Shown: positions 15,614 through 23,746, counted from the first letter of the stretch. The stretch: 41,039 nucleotides of DNA from Prevotella sp. (GCA_017474515.1 JAFVHN010000084.1:1-41039); one strand, 5' to 3'. Made by a program: numbers and translations. The notes: a model not told the origin generated them from the sequence alone.

Positions 15614-16255
15614 ATGAGAAAATTATATGTTTTTGGCTGTTTGTTGTCATTGTTGTTTGCCATGGCTGCATGCAACGACTATGAAACCTACGCCGAGCAG
15701 AAAGAGAAGGAAAACAACGCCATCAGCCAGTTTATCAAAAACCACTCCATCAAGGTGATTACCGAGAGCGAGTTCCGCGAAAAGTCTTATACCACCGATG
15801 TCAACGCCAATGAGTATGTGCTCATCAACAGCAGCGGCGTGTATATGCAGATAGTGCGGAAAGGTTGCGGCACACAGCTGAGAGACGGCGAGACGGCTAC
15901 CGTGCTCTGCCGCTTTGAAGAGCGCAACGTGTTCACCGACACGCTGACGCTGTCGAACAAGGTGCTGGCCTTCACGGGCATGGTTGACAAAATGTACGTC
16001 ACGCGCTCGAGCGACAGCTATTCAGCCCTGTTCTACAGCAAAGAAGAAAGCGTGATGTATTATGTATATGGTTATTCCGACGTGCCCTCGGCGTGGCTGA
16101 CACCATTGAACTACATCAACCTGGGCCGTCCGTCGAACGAGAATGAGGAGATAGCACGGGTGAAGCTGATTGTGCCCAGTTCGCAAGGCACATACAATGC
16201 CGTGACCAACGTGGTGCCCTATTTCTACGATATCACTTATGAACGAGGGCTGTAA
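15614..16255 (+). CDS. DUF4827 lipoprotein
   Basis: 213 residues. A lipoprotein signal with the lipidated cysteine at 20 (MAAC) is followed by an acidic linker, so it should be exported and lipid-anchored. The body resembles the FKBP-like DUF4827 family found in Bacteroidales (VYMQIVRKGCGTQLRDGET and YSDVPSAWLTPLNYINL). Whether it has prolyl isomerase activity is unknown. glmM follows 39 bases later, and this gene order is the main clue that it belongs to envelope biogenesis. Confidence 0.8.
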   Translation: MRKLYVFGCLLSLLFAMAACNDYETYAEQKEKENNAISQFIKNHSIKVITESEFREKSYTTDVNANEYVLINSSGVYMQIVRKGCGTQLRDGETATVLCRFEERNVFTDTLTLSNKVLAFTGMVDKMYVTRSSDSYSALFYSKEESVMYYVYGYSDVPSAWLTPLNYINLGRPSNENEEIARVKLIVPSSQGTYNAVTNVVPYFYDITYERGL

Positions 16256-16294
16256 AAGTCCCTCCAATTTCCCAAATGACAAAATACCCTATTT

Positions 16295-17752
16295 ATGACA
16301 TTGATAAAATCTATTTCCGGCATACGCGGTACCATTGGCGGCGCCACAGGCGACACGCTTAATCCGCTTGACATTGTGAAATTTGTTACGGCCTACGCCA
16401 CGTTTATACGTCGCGGCGGGAAATCGTCGTCGCGCCAGATTGTGGTGGGACGCGACGGCCGCATCTCAGGACAGATGGTGCGACAGGTGGTGTGCGGCAC
16501 ACTCCTTGGAATGGGCTACGACGTCCTCGACATCGGCTATGCCACAACACCGACCACCGAGCTGGCTGTCACCATGAGCCAGTCGGCCGGCGGCATCATC
16601 ATTACTGCCTCTCACAATCCCAAGCAGTGGAATGCCCTCAAGTTGCTCAACAACGAGGGTGAATTTCTCACCGCCGCCGACGGCAAGGAGGTGCTCGCCA
16701 TTGCCGAGGCGGAAGATTTTGAGTATGCCGACGTTGACCATCTGGGCGTTTACCGCCAGGACAACAGTTTCGACGAACGCCATGTGGAAAGCGTCATGAA
16801 CCTGAAAATGGTGGATGCCGACGCTGTAAGGAAGGCAGCGTTCACCGTCTGCGTGGACACCATCAACAGCGTGGGAGGCATCATCCTGCCGAAGCTGTTT
16901 GAACGGCTGGGGGTGAAGGCCACTTTCCTCAACCAGGAGGTGACGGGCAATTTCAGCCATAATCCTGAGCCGTTGGAAAAGAACTTGAAGGGCATTATGG
17001 ACGAAATGCGTTCGGGACGCTACGACCTTGGAATCGTGGTTGACCCCGACGTGGACCGTTTGGCCTTCATCTGCGAAGACGGCAGGATGTTCGGCGAAGA
17101 ATATACATTGGTGAGCGTGGCCGACTATGTGCTCTCGTGCCTTGCCTCACAGGGCGGCAACATGGCGATGAACACTGTCAGCAACCTCAGTTCCACCCGT
17201 GCCCTGCGCGATGTCACAGAGAAATACGGCGGCACTTATAGCGCTGCCGCCGTGGGTGAGGTGAACGTGACCACAAAGATGAAAGAAGTGGGTGCAGTCA
17301 TCGGAGGCGAAGGCAACGGCGGCGTAATCTTCCCCGAAAGCCATTACGGGCGCGACGCATTGGTGGGAATAGCACTGTTCCTGTCGTCGCTCGCCAAGAA
17401 AGGATGCAAGGTGAGCCAGCTCAGGGCAACCTTCCCTGAATATTTCATTGCCAAAAACCGCATCGACCTTACTCCCTCTACCGACGTGGATGCCATTTTG
17501 GAAAAGGTAAAGGCCATGTACAAAGGTACTTCCGTTGATTATGAAGGCCGGCAGGCGGCAGTGGCTGTCAACGATATTGACGGCGTGAAGATTGATTTTC
17601 CCGACTGCTGGGTGCACCTGCGCAAGTCGAACACCGAGCCCATCATCCGCGTGTATAGCGAAGCCGCCACCATGGAAGAGGCAGACCTTTTGGGAAAGAA
17701 AATCATGCAGGTGGTCTATGACATGCAAACAACAGGAAGCCGCGCAGGATGA
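16295..17752 (+). CDS. glmM: Phosphoglucosamine mutase (GlmM-type alpha-D-phosphohexomutase)
   Basis: 485 residues. GlmM interconverts glucosamine-6-P and glucosamine-1-P for UDP-GlcNAc synthesis. All four landmarks of the family are present: the phosphoserine loop TASHNPKQWNALK, the metal loop DPDVDR, the sugar-binding loop GEGNGGVIFP, and the phosphate-binding RKSNTEPIIRVYSE near the end. A phosphomannomutase cannot be excluded, because the families are close. Its last codons overlap the start of the SGNH gene (ATGA, 17749-17752), showing translational coupling. Confidence 0.92.
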   Translation: MTLIKSISGIRGTIGGATGDTLNPLDIVKFVTAYATFIRRGGKSSSRQIVVGRDGRISGQMVRQVVCGTLLGMGYDVLDIGYATTPTTELAVTMSQSAGGIIITASHNPKQWNALKLLNNEGEFLTAADGKEVLAIAEAEDFEYADVDHLGVYRQDNSFDERHVESVMNLKMVDADAVRKAAFTVCVDTINSVGGIILPKLFERLGVKATFLNQEVTGNFSHNPEPLEKNLKGIMDEMRSGRYDLGIVVDPDVDRLAFICEDGRMFGEEYTLVSVADYVLSCLASQGGNMAMNTVSNLSSTRALRDVTEKYGGTYSAAAVGEVNVTTKMKEVGAVIGGEGNGGVIFPESHYGRDALVGIALFLSSLAKKGCKVSQLRATFPEYFIAKNRIDLTPSTDVDAILEKVKAMYKGTSVDYEGRQAAVAVNDIDGVKIDFPDCWVHLRKSNTEPIIRVYSEAATMEEADLLGKKIMQVVYDMQTTGSRAG

Positions 17753-18540
17753 AGAATCAGTGGAAAACGCTCATCCTTCTTGCGGCAACATTGGTTGCGG
17801 TGTTGCTCTACGCCTCACTTGCCAAGGAAGAAATTAGAATTGACACGCGGATAACGAAAGTCAATATCAAAGAGCTTTTAAAACCCCGCCCCGCAGGAAA
17901 CGATTCTGCCGGGGTGGGGTTGTCGGCTGAAAAATGGAAGGCAGACAGCATCAAGGCCGCGCGGCAACATCCCGACACCACTCACCAGCGCGTTCTCTTC
18001 TTCGGCGATTCTATGCTTGAGGGACTGACAAGGCGGCTGGTGGACTATACCGAGGCCAACGGGCACGAGCTTCATACCGTGGTGTGGTACAGCTCTTCGT
18101 CGAAACTATGGGCGGAAACCGACACATTGCAGTATTTTATGCGAAAGGTTGATCCCACTTATATCATTGTCTGCCTTTGCGGAAATGAGCTGTTTGTGAA
18201 CGATTTGGACCAGCGCGACAAATACATTAAGACCATTCTCGGGAAAATCGGCGACATTCCATACGTGTGGGTGAGCCCTCCCAACTGGAAGGAAGACACG
18301 GGCATCAACGATGTCATCATACGCAATGTGGGCAAGGACCGCTATTTCGACAGCCGTTACCTGAAACTGGAACGCGGCAAGGACCATGCCCATCCCACAT
18401 TCTCGGCAGCCGCCATTTGGGCCGACACCATCGCAGCATGGCTGAGGAGTCCGCAAACGGCCCATCCCATCAAACTTGACACCCCGGTGGAGAAAGCCAA
18501 GCATCCCGATGTCACGCTGCTCATGCCATACCGGCAGTAA
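17749..18540 (+). CDS. SGNH-like protein, probable partner of the MBOAT acyltransferase
   Basis: 263 residues. An N-terminal membrane helix (about 7-24) anchors a periplasmic SGNH-fold domain: block I FFGDSM (Ser88), GNEL (145-148) in place of GxND, and the DxxH pair Asp212/His215 in KDHAHPT. SGNH proteins beside MBOAT proteins (DltD, AlgJ/AlgX, PatB types) pass acyl groups onto envelope polymers instead of hydrolysing them, and that is the inferred role. The start overlaps the glmM stop by four bases and the MBOAT gene follows after 23. Confidence 0.8.
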   Translation: MKNQWKTLILLAATLVAVLLYASLAKEEIRIDTRITKVNIKELLKPRPAGNDSAGVGLSAEKWKADSIKAARQHPDTTHQRVLFFGDSMLEGLTRRLVDYTEANGHELHTVVWYSSSSKLWAETDTLQYFMRKVDPTYIIVCLCGNELFVNDLDQRDKYIKTILGKIGDIPYVWVSPPNWKEDTGINDVIIRNVGKDRYFDSRYLKLERGKDHAHPTFSAAAIWADTIAAWLRSPQTAHPIKLDTPVEKAKHPDVTLLMPYRQ

Positions 18541-18563
18541 CCAATAGATTAAATACTTAGCCG

Positions 18564-20039
18564 TTGCAACTGAATAACATTCTTTCCAACCTGGGCGATT
18601 TCCTAGCCACGCCGGGTGAAGCCTTGCAGTTCTGCTCATTGCAGTTCCTGGCGGTGTTTGTCTTCTTCTTTGCTGGCTATTTGCTCATTGGTCAGCGCCG
18701 CCGCACGGCCATGATGGTTTATGTGGTGGCTTTCAGCCTGTTTTTCGCCTACAAGGCCAACGGCATCTATATGTTGTTATTGCCTGTCACCACCATCTTG
18801 TCGTGGCAACTCACGAGAACCATTTGCCAGAGCGAGGAACGCCGTTGGCGGCGGTTGTGGCTAACGGCGGCCATCGTTTGCGACCTGTTGCCCCTTCTTT
18901 ATTTCAAGTACACCAATTTCTTTATACAATCGCTCGGCGCATTGCTTGAAAGCAACTTCGCCGTCCAGCATATCGTTTTGCCCGTTGGCATTTCGTTCTA
19001 CACCTTCCAGGCCATCAGCTATTCCGTTGACGTTTATCGCGGAAAGTTTCGCGAGGAGGTGTCGCTGCTCGAATATGCTTTCTTCCTCACCTTCTTTCCT
19101 TTGCTTTTTGCAGGCCCTATCACCCGGGCAGGCACATTGCTCACGCAACTCAAAGACAAACATCACCTCATCCTTCAGCGCACCGTCTATGCCGGTTTGT
19201 GGCTTATCATGCTGGGCTTGCTAAAGAAAGGACTGGTGGCCGACTACATCTCTCAGTACAACAATTGGATTTTTGAAGACCCGGCGGGATTTAGCGGCTT
19301 TGAGGATTTTATCGGGCTTTTGGGCTATGCCATGCAGATATATCTTGATTTTTCGGGTTATAGCGACATCAGCATCGGCCTGGCCGCCCTCATGGGTTTC
19401 CGCCTGAAAGAGAATTTTGCTTATCCCTATCAGTCGCTCAACGTCACCGAGTTCTGGCGCCGTTGGCACATTGCCCTTTCCACTTGGTTCCGCGATTATT
19501 TCTATATTCCCCTCGGAGGCAACCGCGTAAGCCGTCCTCGCCATCTGCTCAACATTTTCCTTACCATGGTGGTGGCCGGATTGTGGCACGGCGCGTCGTG
19601 GATGTATGTGGCGTGGGGAGCCATGCACGGCATTGCACAGGTGGTTCACAAGTTGTCGAAACCCTTGCTCGACCGCATTCCCAACACCCTTCCTGTCAGG
19701 GTGTTGTCGTGCGCTCTGCTCCATGTGTTTCTGCTTTTCACATGGGTGTTCTTCCGTTCCCCCGACCTGCCCACGGCCTTTTCGTTGATGAACCGCATTT
19801 TCACCGATTTCGACCTTGCTTACGCCGGGCCATTCTTTGCCGCACGTCCCCTCTATTCCCTGTTCCTCATCATCAGCTATAGCCTTTTGTTTGTGCATCA
19901 GCGCACCTACAGGCTGCTTGAGCGCATGTTCATCGAGTCGCCTTGGATGATGAAATTCATACTTTTCCTCGTCACCGTCCAGTTGCTGATGAACTTTAGC
20001 ACGGGTAGCATCCAGCCCTTCATTTATTCCCAGTTCTGA
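18564..20039 (+). CDS. MBOAT-family O-acyltransferase
   Basis: 491 residues with about ten or more membrane helices. The MBOAT core is clear: VGISFYTFQAISYSVDVYRG, FAGPITRAGTLL, and NVTEFWRRWHIALSTWFRDY followed by LWHGASWMYVAWGAMHG with the conserved histidine. AlgI/PatA/DltB-type members move acetyl groups across the membrane to a periplasmic SGNH partner, here the preceding gene. No ATG occurs near the expected N-terminus; the start is read as TTG 18564, giving a length similar to AlgI-type proteins. The polymer that is modified is not evident from the window. Confidence 0.9.
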   Translation: MQLNNILSNLGDFLATPGEALQFCSLQFLAVFVFFFAGYLLIGQRRRTAMMVYVVAFSLFFAYKANGIYMLLLPVTTILSWQLTRTICQSEERRWRRLWLTAAIVCDLLPLLYFKYTNFFIQSLGALLESNFAVQHIVLPVGISFYTFQAISYSVDVYRGKFREEVSLLEYAFFLTFFPLLFAGPITRAGTLLTQLKDKHHLILQRTVYAGLWLIMLGLLKKGLVADYISQYNNWIFEDPAGFSGFEDFIGLLGYAMQIYLDFSGYSDISIGLAALMGFRLKENFAYPYQSLNVTEFWRRWHIALSTWFRDYFYIPLGGNRVSRPRHLLNIFLTMVVAGLWHGASWMYVAWGAMHGIAQVVHKLSKPLLDRIPNTLPVRVLSCALLHVFLLFTWVFFRSPDLPTAFSLMNRIFTDFDLAYAGPFFAARPLYSLFLIISYSLLFVHQRTYRLLERMFIESPWMMKFILFLVTVQLLMNFSTGSIQPFIYSQF

Positions 20040-20133
20040 AATAATAGGTACAGTGAACAGTTAAAAGTGAAACATTTGCTGCCCCATCACTATCGCCTGA
20101 ACTCCCGAAATCCTCATTCCAAATTCAAAAGAG

Positions 20134-21237
20134 ATGCCCATTTCATTTTTCCGCCCCCTTTTTCGCCTCCTCGCTTTGTCATTTATCATTTGTCATTTAT
20201 CATTTAGCGAAGCGCTTGCCCGGTCGTTCATTGCTGCCGACCATCCGCTCCTTTCATACGTGGGGCGCACCAGTCATGCCAACCCCCGGGCCGTGGCCTT
20301 TTCTTATCCCGGCGTTCAGATACATGCCGTTTTCCAAGGCACCAGCGTGGCCATGAAGGCCAAACCGGGCAGTGGTTTCTTCATGGTGGAGCTCGACAAC
20401 ATGGCACCCTTCAAGGTGGAGTCGGTAAAAGGCGACTCTATAGTGAAGATTTCCTCCGGACTTTCTGCCGAACATGCTCACCGACTGACGGTTACCTATA
20501 TTAATGAAGGCCTGCTTATGAAGCCCGTCTTCTATGGTTTCCTCCTTGACGATGGTTGCGATTTACAAGAAAAACCTCAATTGCCCACCAGGAGCATCGA
20601 GTTTGTGGGAAACAGTATAACTTGCGGACTGGGCAACGAAGGCAGCGAGGCCGACAAAAAACATTCCTACGCCCTACAAAACCAGTATTACACCTATGCC
20701 GCCATAGCCAGCCGCGAGCTGAATGCACAATGCTGGGTGGTGGCACGTAGCGGCATGGGCATCTATCGCAACACCTTAGGAAATCCCAAAGGTGATGCCG
20801 ACAACATGCAGGCGTATTATCCTTTCACGTTGTTTGGCACCAGCGGCGAACGATGGGATTTCAGCCGTAATACGCCCGACGTGGTGTGTGTCAACCTCGG
20901 CACCAACGACACCACGAACCCTTCCTACGACGTGTCGTTGCTCAGTGCGGCCTACGTTAAATTCATCCGCACCCTGCGCTCCCATTATCCCGAGGCAAAG
21001 ATTGTGTTGCTCACCGGCACCATGGTGCGCGGACGCCGTCTCCAAGACATTCAGACGGCCCAGCAGGATGCTATCGCATTGTTGAAGAAAGAAGGTGAAC
21101 AACAGGTGTTTAGGTTCGACTTCACGCCCGACGACGGCAGTCTGGGCTATGGCATGTTCAAGCATCCCAACGTGGCACGCAACCGCGTCATGGCCGAAGA
21201 GCTGGTGCCCTTCCTCCGCAACTTGATGGGGTGGTAA
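20134..21237 (+). CDS. CE2-type acetyl esterase (SGNH)
   Basis: 367 residues: signal peptide (1 to about 29), a beta-sandwich domain (about 35-145) and an SGNH domain with VGNSITCGLGNEG (Ser161), GTND (256-259) and GYGMFKHPNVA (His344). This two-domain layout is that of carbohydrate esterase family 2, which removes acetyl groups from xylan or glucomannan. It lies 94 bases after the MBOAT gene. Notably, codons for residues 14-28 of the signal peptide are made of the AT-rich dispersed repeat (20174-20215). Confidence 0.88.
   Translation: MPISFFRPLFRLLALSFIICHLSFSEALARSFIAADHPLLSYVGRTSHANPRAVAFSYPGVQIHAVFQGTSVAMKAKPGSGFFMVELDNMAPFKVESVKGDSIVKISSGLSAEHAHRLTVTYINEGLLMKPVFYGFLLDDGCDLQEKPQLPTRSIEFVGNSITCGLGNEGSEADKKHSYALQNQYYTYAAIASRELNAQCWVVARSGMGIYRNTLGNPKGDADNMQAYYPFTLFGTSGERWDFSRNTPDVVCVNLGTNDTTNPSYDVSLLSAAYVKFIRTLRSHYPEAKIVLLTGTMVRGRRLQDIQTAQQDAIALLKKEGEQQVFRFDFTPDDGSLGYGMFKHPNVARNRVMAEELVPFLRNLMGW
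20174..20215. repeat. Dispersed TCATTTATCATTTGTC repeat inside a signal-peptide coding region
   Basis: The motif TTTGTCATTTATCATT... ending TTTAGCGAAGCGCT lies inside the CE2 gene. Non-coding copies are at 15450-15485, 21307-21340 and 40919-40955. Here it is translated as LSFIICHLSFSEAL. Confidence 0.8.
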
Positions 21238-21274
21238 CACATTCTTTTTAAAATTCGAATCAGTCCTGAACTCC

Positions 21275-21345
21275 ATAAGTGAAAAGAGAGAACAATCACT
21301 TGCCTGCTTTATCACTTATCATTTAGCAAAGCGCAGCGCTCTCTT
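21275..21345. repeat. AT-rich dispersed repeat remnant
   Basis: AAGTGAAAAGAGAG, then ATCACTTATCATTTAGCAAAGCGC, of the same family as 15450-15485 and 40919-40955. Confidence 0.6.
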
Positions 21346-21384
21346 TTGTCAAGATTTTTCATTGTTTTTTGGATACCCCAAGAG

Positions 21385-21467
21385 GTTTGACCGCAAATTT
21401 CGGGGAGAGATCTTCAAGATTGAGAGAAGAAATCTTCAAGATTTCTCCCCGAAATTTGCGGTCAAAC
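21385..21467. repeat. Composite element copy B, long hairpin (36-bp arms)
   Basis: Arms 21385-21420 and 21432-21467 pair at 34 of 36 positions around an 11-base loop. The outer part (TTTGACCGCAAATTTCGGGG) equals that at 32935; the inner part differs (ATCTTCAAGAT here) yet still pairs. In this copy the AT-rich modules lie on the right, in inverted orientation. Confidence 0.9.
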
Positions 21468-21487
21468 TTGAAATGATTTTCAAGCCG

Positions 21488-21546
21488 TTGAAATTCAACG
21501 ACTTACAAAAATGACACGATAACGGCCTGTTTTGTCAAATATTTTT
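21488..21546 (-). repeat. Composite element copy B, AT-rich modules on the - strand
   Basis: Read on the - strand, AAAAATATTTGACAA (from 21546) is followed by TTTTGTAA (21510-21503), the small palindrome TTGAATTTCAA and GGCTTG. This matches modules 1 and 2 of the copies at 12690 and 32857 with an offset of 36 instead of 34. Confidence 0.6.
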
Positions 21547-21575
21547 ACCGATTTGACCCTTGCCGTTATCCGTCA
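21512..21575. other. Nested hairpin next to composite element copy B
   Basis: TGAC/GTCA, GATAACGGC/GCCGTTATC (21518-21526 with 21562-21570) and GTCAAAT/ATTTGAC (21534-21540 with 21551-21557) stack into one long stem with small internal loops. It overlaps module 1 of the composite element and lies between two convergent genes. Confidence 0.7.
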
Positions 21576-21634
21576 CAAAATTAAAAAAAGATGAAGGTTT
21601 AAAACATGCGAAAAAAGTTCTCTCTGATAACTTT

Positions 21635-22114
21635 CTAATGACCTATTTGTTCGATGAACGCGGAACCGATATTGATGAGCAACTTCACCATGAAGAAGAT
21701 GAGCGTGCAGAGCACTACCAGCACCGCCGCGCTCCACGCCGCCTTTTTGTTCACCGTGCGGATGGTGGCTTCGTCGCCATCGACGAAGCCTTTGATGAGG
21801 TTCATGTTTTGCCGGTTGCTCTTGTGTAACACGTCGATGACATCGCCGATATAAAAAGGTATCATTCCCAAAAGGATGTCGCGCAACGTGTTGTTGATGA
21901 TGGCCAGGGTGAGGGGCAACGACCGCACCTTCAGCATGCTGAACGCTATATAGGCCACCGACACCACTCCCGCCACGGCATCGCCGATGCCCCCGGGGAT
22001 GGCAAAGCCCAGGGCGGCGTCGATGTAGTACTTGTCCATCACGTCCGCAATCTCTTGCAGCCATTTGTAGGAACGGCTCTTCTCCAGCCGCTGGTTCATC
22101 AATTCACGATTCAT
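21635..22114 (-). CDS. DUF4112 membrane protein
   Basis: About 159 residues from ATG 22114. It contains the DUF4112 features AALGFAIPGGIGDAVAG and IINNTLRDILLGMIPFYIGD, with two to three membrane segments including AAVLVVLCTLIFFMVKLLI near the C-terminus. Function is unknown. The frame is open up to 22150, but that part encodes the promoter cassette. The -7 box at 22121-22128 puts the transcript start near 22116, so translation is either leaderless from 22114 or begins at the second Met, 22099. Confidence 0.8.
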   Translation of the reverse strand: MNRELMNQRLEKSRSYKWLQEIADVMDKYYIDAALGFAIPGGIGDAVAGVVSVAYIAFSMLKVRSLPLTLAIINNTLRDILLGMIPFYIGDVIDVLHKSNRQNMNLIKGFVDGDEATIRTVNKKAAWSAAVLVVLCTLIFFMVKLLINIGSAFIEQIGH

Positions 22115-22119
22115 CGGCG

Positions 22120-22185
22120 GCAAAGTTACGAAAAGTCGAGCGCAGAACAAAACAAATTCATTTGTTTTTTATGCCGAGACGTAGT
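22120..22185 (-). promoter_or_regulatory. Promoter cassette copy 1 (before the DUF4112 gene)
   Basis: On the - strand: TTTG (-33, 22148-22151), exactly 19 bases, TAACTTTG (-7, 22121-22128). The whole 66 bases, including 30 upstream of the -33 box, match 24964-25028 with four substitutions and one gap. A small inverted repeat (AAACAAA with TTTGTTT) lies upstream of the -33 box. Confidence 0.85.
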
Positions 22186-22223
22186 AATTAGTGAAAATCG
22201 CGTCAAGGAGACCCCCTGCCGTT

Positions 22224-22904
22224 CTATCGAATTTTCAATAGATTATCGTGGAAATCCATCATCGTCGTGAAAGCGGTGAACAGGTCATAGCCGATGGCAC
22301 CGTCGAGATTCATCATCTTGAGCGACAACGACAACAATGGCGGCAGGTTACCGAAGTTGACGGGAAAGGTCTTCCCGCCGATTTCTGCCTCCATGGCGAA
22401 AATGGGCGTGGCGAAATGGCCCGTCATTGGGTTGAAGTCATCTCGTATTTCAAAAGCGGTTTCCCCCGCGGTCAGTGAGTCGTCGATATAGGAAATTTTC
22501 GCCCCTGTGTCGAGGGCCATCTTCACCGTTTTTCCCTTTACGTTTAAAAGGATACACACGGCTCCCCTTTGGCCGCGGAGGATAGGTGTGGAGGAATCAT
22601 GCTCAAATGGAATGGGTTTCGAGCTGAACGTCACCAGCCCTTGCCGGTAATCGGTGAGGATGCAGAAATCGGCCAGAACATCCATTCCCATAAGCACGTC
22701 GATGTCGTAGCCCATCATCGAGGAAATGTCGTTGATGTCGTTCCCTATGAAGGAAGTCAGACACCCGTACTCCTTTCCCATGAAGAGGAAAACGTCTTGC
22801 CTGCCTATTGTAACGGGGCTTCCGGTATCGACCAGCACCTTCGTGCCGTCAAAGGAGAAGATTAAATGGCCGTCGTATAAATCAGTTGTAAACGATGTGC
22901 ACAT
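22224..22904 (-). CDS. Single-chain double retropepsin-like aspartic protease
   Basis: 226 residues from ATG 22904; no signal peptide, so probably cytoplasmic. Two retropepsin-like halves are visible: VLVDTGSPVT (catalytic DTG 26-28) with LMGMDVL (71-77), and MALDTGAKIS (DTG 132-134) with AIGYDLF (203-209). Each half thus has the D-T/S-G loop and a later hydrophobic-hydrophobic-Gly motif, as in pepsin-like chains that carry both aspartates. I infer a monomeric pseudo-dimer; activity is unproven. The frame extends upstream to 22979, but a -7 box at 22939-22946 lies inside that extension and excludes the longer start. Confidence 0.75.
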   Translation of the reverse strand: MCTSFTTDLYDGHLIFSFDGTKVLVDTGSPVTIGRQDVFLFMGKEYGCLTSFIGNDINDISSMMGYDIDVLMGMDVLADFCILTDYRQGLVTFSSKPIPFEHDSSTPILRGQRGAVCILLNVKGKTVKMALDTGAKISYIDDSLTAGETAFEIRDDFNPMTGHFATPIFAMEAEIGGKTFPVNFGNLPPLLSLSLKMMNLDGAIGYDLFTAFTTMMDFHDNLLKIR

Positions 22905-22938
22905 AATACAATGTTCGGTCAATGGAGATAAGCGCCTG

Positions 22939-22946
22939 CAAATGTA
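22939..22946 (-). promoter_or_regulatory. Promoter of the retropepsin-like gene (-7 box TACATTTG)
   Basis: Exact TAnnTTTG match followed by C, 34 bases before ATG 22904. It decides the start codon. Confidence 0.65.
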
Positions 22947-22989
22947 CAAAAAATATTGACACGACCATGTAAATGTCATAAAAAAGTAT

Positions 22990-22997
22990 TACCTTTA
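22990..22997 (+). promoter_or_regulatory. Possible promoter of the NT5C gene (-7 box TACCTTTA)
   Basis: Seven of eight positions match the consensus; 49 bases before ATG 23047 and back to back with the - strand promoter. Confidence 0.45.
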
Positions 22998-23046
22998 CAT
23001 CAATCAAAAAGACAATATCGGATAAAAAAGCATTAAGAGCAATAGA

Positions 23047-23502
23047 ATGGAAGAAAACAAAAAGAAGCGCGTATTTGTTGATATGGACAATGTGCTGGTG
23101 GATTTTCCATCAGGGCTGGCGCAGATTAGCGAAGAGGACAAGAAAAAATATGAAGGCCGGTTGGACGAGGTGCCAGAGTTGTTCAGCCTGATGAAACCCA
23201 TGCCCGGGGCCATAGATGCCGTCCATCGCCTTCAGGAACATTATGACCTTTTCATTCTTTCCACGGCGCCGTGGAAGAATCCGTCGGCATGGTCCGACAA
23301 GCTGAAGTGGGTGAACCGCTACCTCGAGGACGTGTTCTATAAGCGCATGGTCATTACACACCGAAAAGACCTGTGCCTGGGCGATTATCTGATAGATGAC
23401 CGCGGCAAAAATGGCACCAGCGAGTTCGTGGGCGAGTGGATTGAGTTCGGCTCCGAGAAATTCCCCGATTGGGAGAGCGTGCTCGCTTATCTCGGGGTGT
23501 GA
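23047..23502 (+). CDS. 5'-nucleotidase, NT5C type (HAD superfamily)
   Basis: 151 residues, cytoplasmic. HAD motif I is FVDMDNVLVDF with nucleophile Asp12 and acid/base Asp14, motif II is ILSTAP (about 70-75), and motif IV is DYLIDDR (113-119). These are the marks of 5'(3')-deoxyribonucleotidases, which remove the phosphate from dNMPs. The cap is small, as in bacterial NT5C-type proteins. It appears monocistronic and is followed by a block of repeats. Confidence 0.88.
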   Translation: MEENKKKRVFVDMDNVLVDFPSGLAQISEEDKKKYEGRLDEVPELFSLMKPMPGAIDAVHRLQEHYDLFILSTAPWKNPSAWSDKLKWVNRYLEDVFYKRMVITHRKDLCLGDYLIDDRGKNGTSEFVGEWIEFGSEKFPDWESVLAYLGV

Positions 23503-23507
23503 AGAGT

Positions 23508-23590
23508 GAGCCCCCCTCTAATCCCCCCTTGGGGGGAAGACGTACGGCCAAAAGGCTCCCTCTCCTTACGGGAGGGGCCGAGGGTGGGCT
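23508..23590. repeat. C/G-rich double-hairpin repeat, full form
   Basis: GCCCCCCTCTAATCCCCCC-TT-GGGGGG, then a spacer (ACGTACGGCC), then CTCCTTACGGGAGGGG and a GGGTGGGCT end. The terminal AGCCC and GGGCT are complementary, making a large palindrome with two inner hairpins. It lies directly after the NT5C stop. Confidence 0.85.
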
Positions 23591-23667
23591 ATGAACGTAA
23601 ATTTTTCTGCCGCCATTCAAAAGGTGAATAATAGAAAAAGGCTGCGCTATCCCCCGCCTCATGTAGG

Positions 23668-23685
23668 GACGTGATGTATCACGTC
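23668..23685. repeat. Perfect palindrome GACGTGAT-GT-ATCACGTC
   Basis: 8-bp arms with a 2-base centre, preceded by GTAGG. Short hairpins of this shape are scattered in many Bacteroidetes genomes. Confidence 0.6.
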
Positions 23686-23746
23686 AGCAAGTGAAGAGTG
23701 AAAAATGCCGAAGGTGTCGCGAGCGAATGAACGAGGAAATAAAATT

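Noticed and set aside
21385-21467. Rho-independent terminator for the CE2 gene
   Set aside because: The stem is very long, begins almost 150 bases after the stop, lacks a T-run, and recurs in a divergent gap at 32935, so its main role is not termination.
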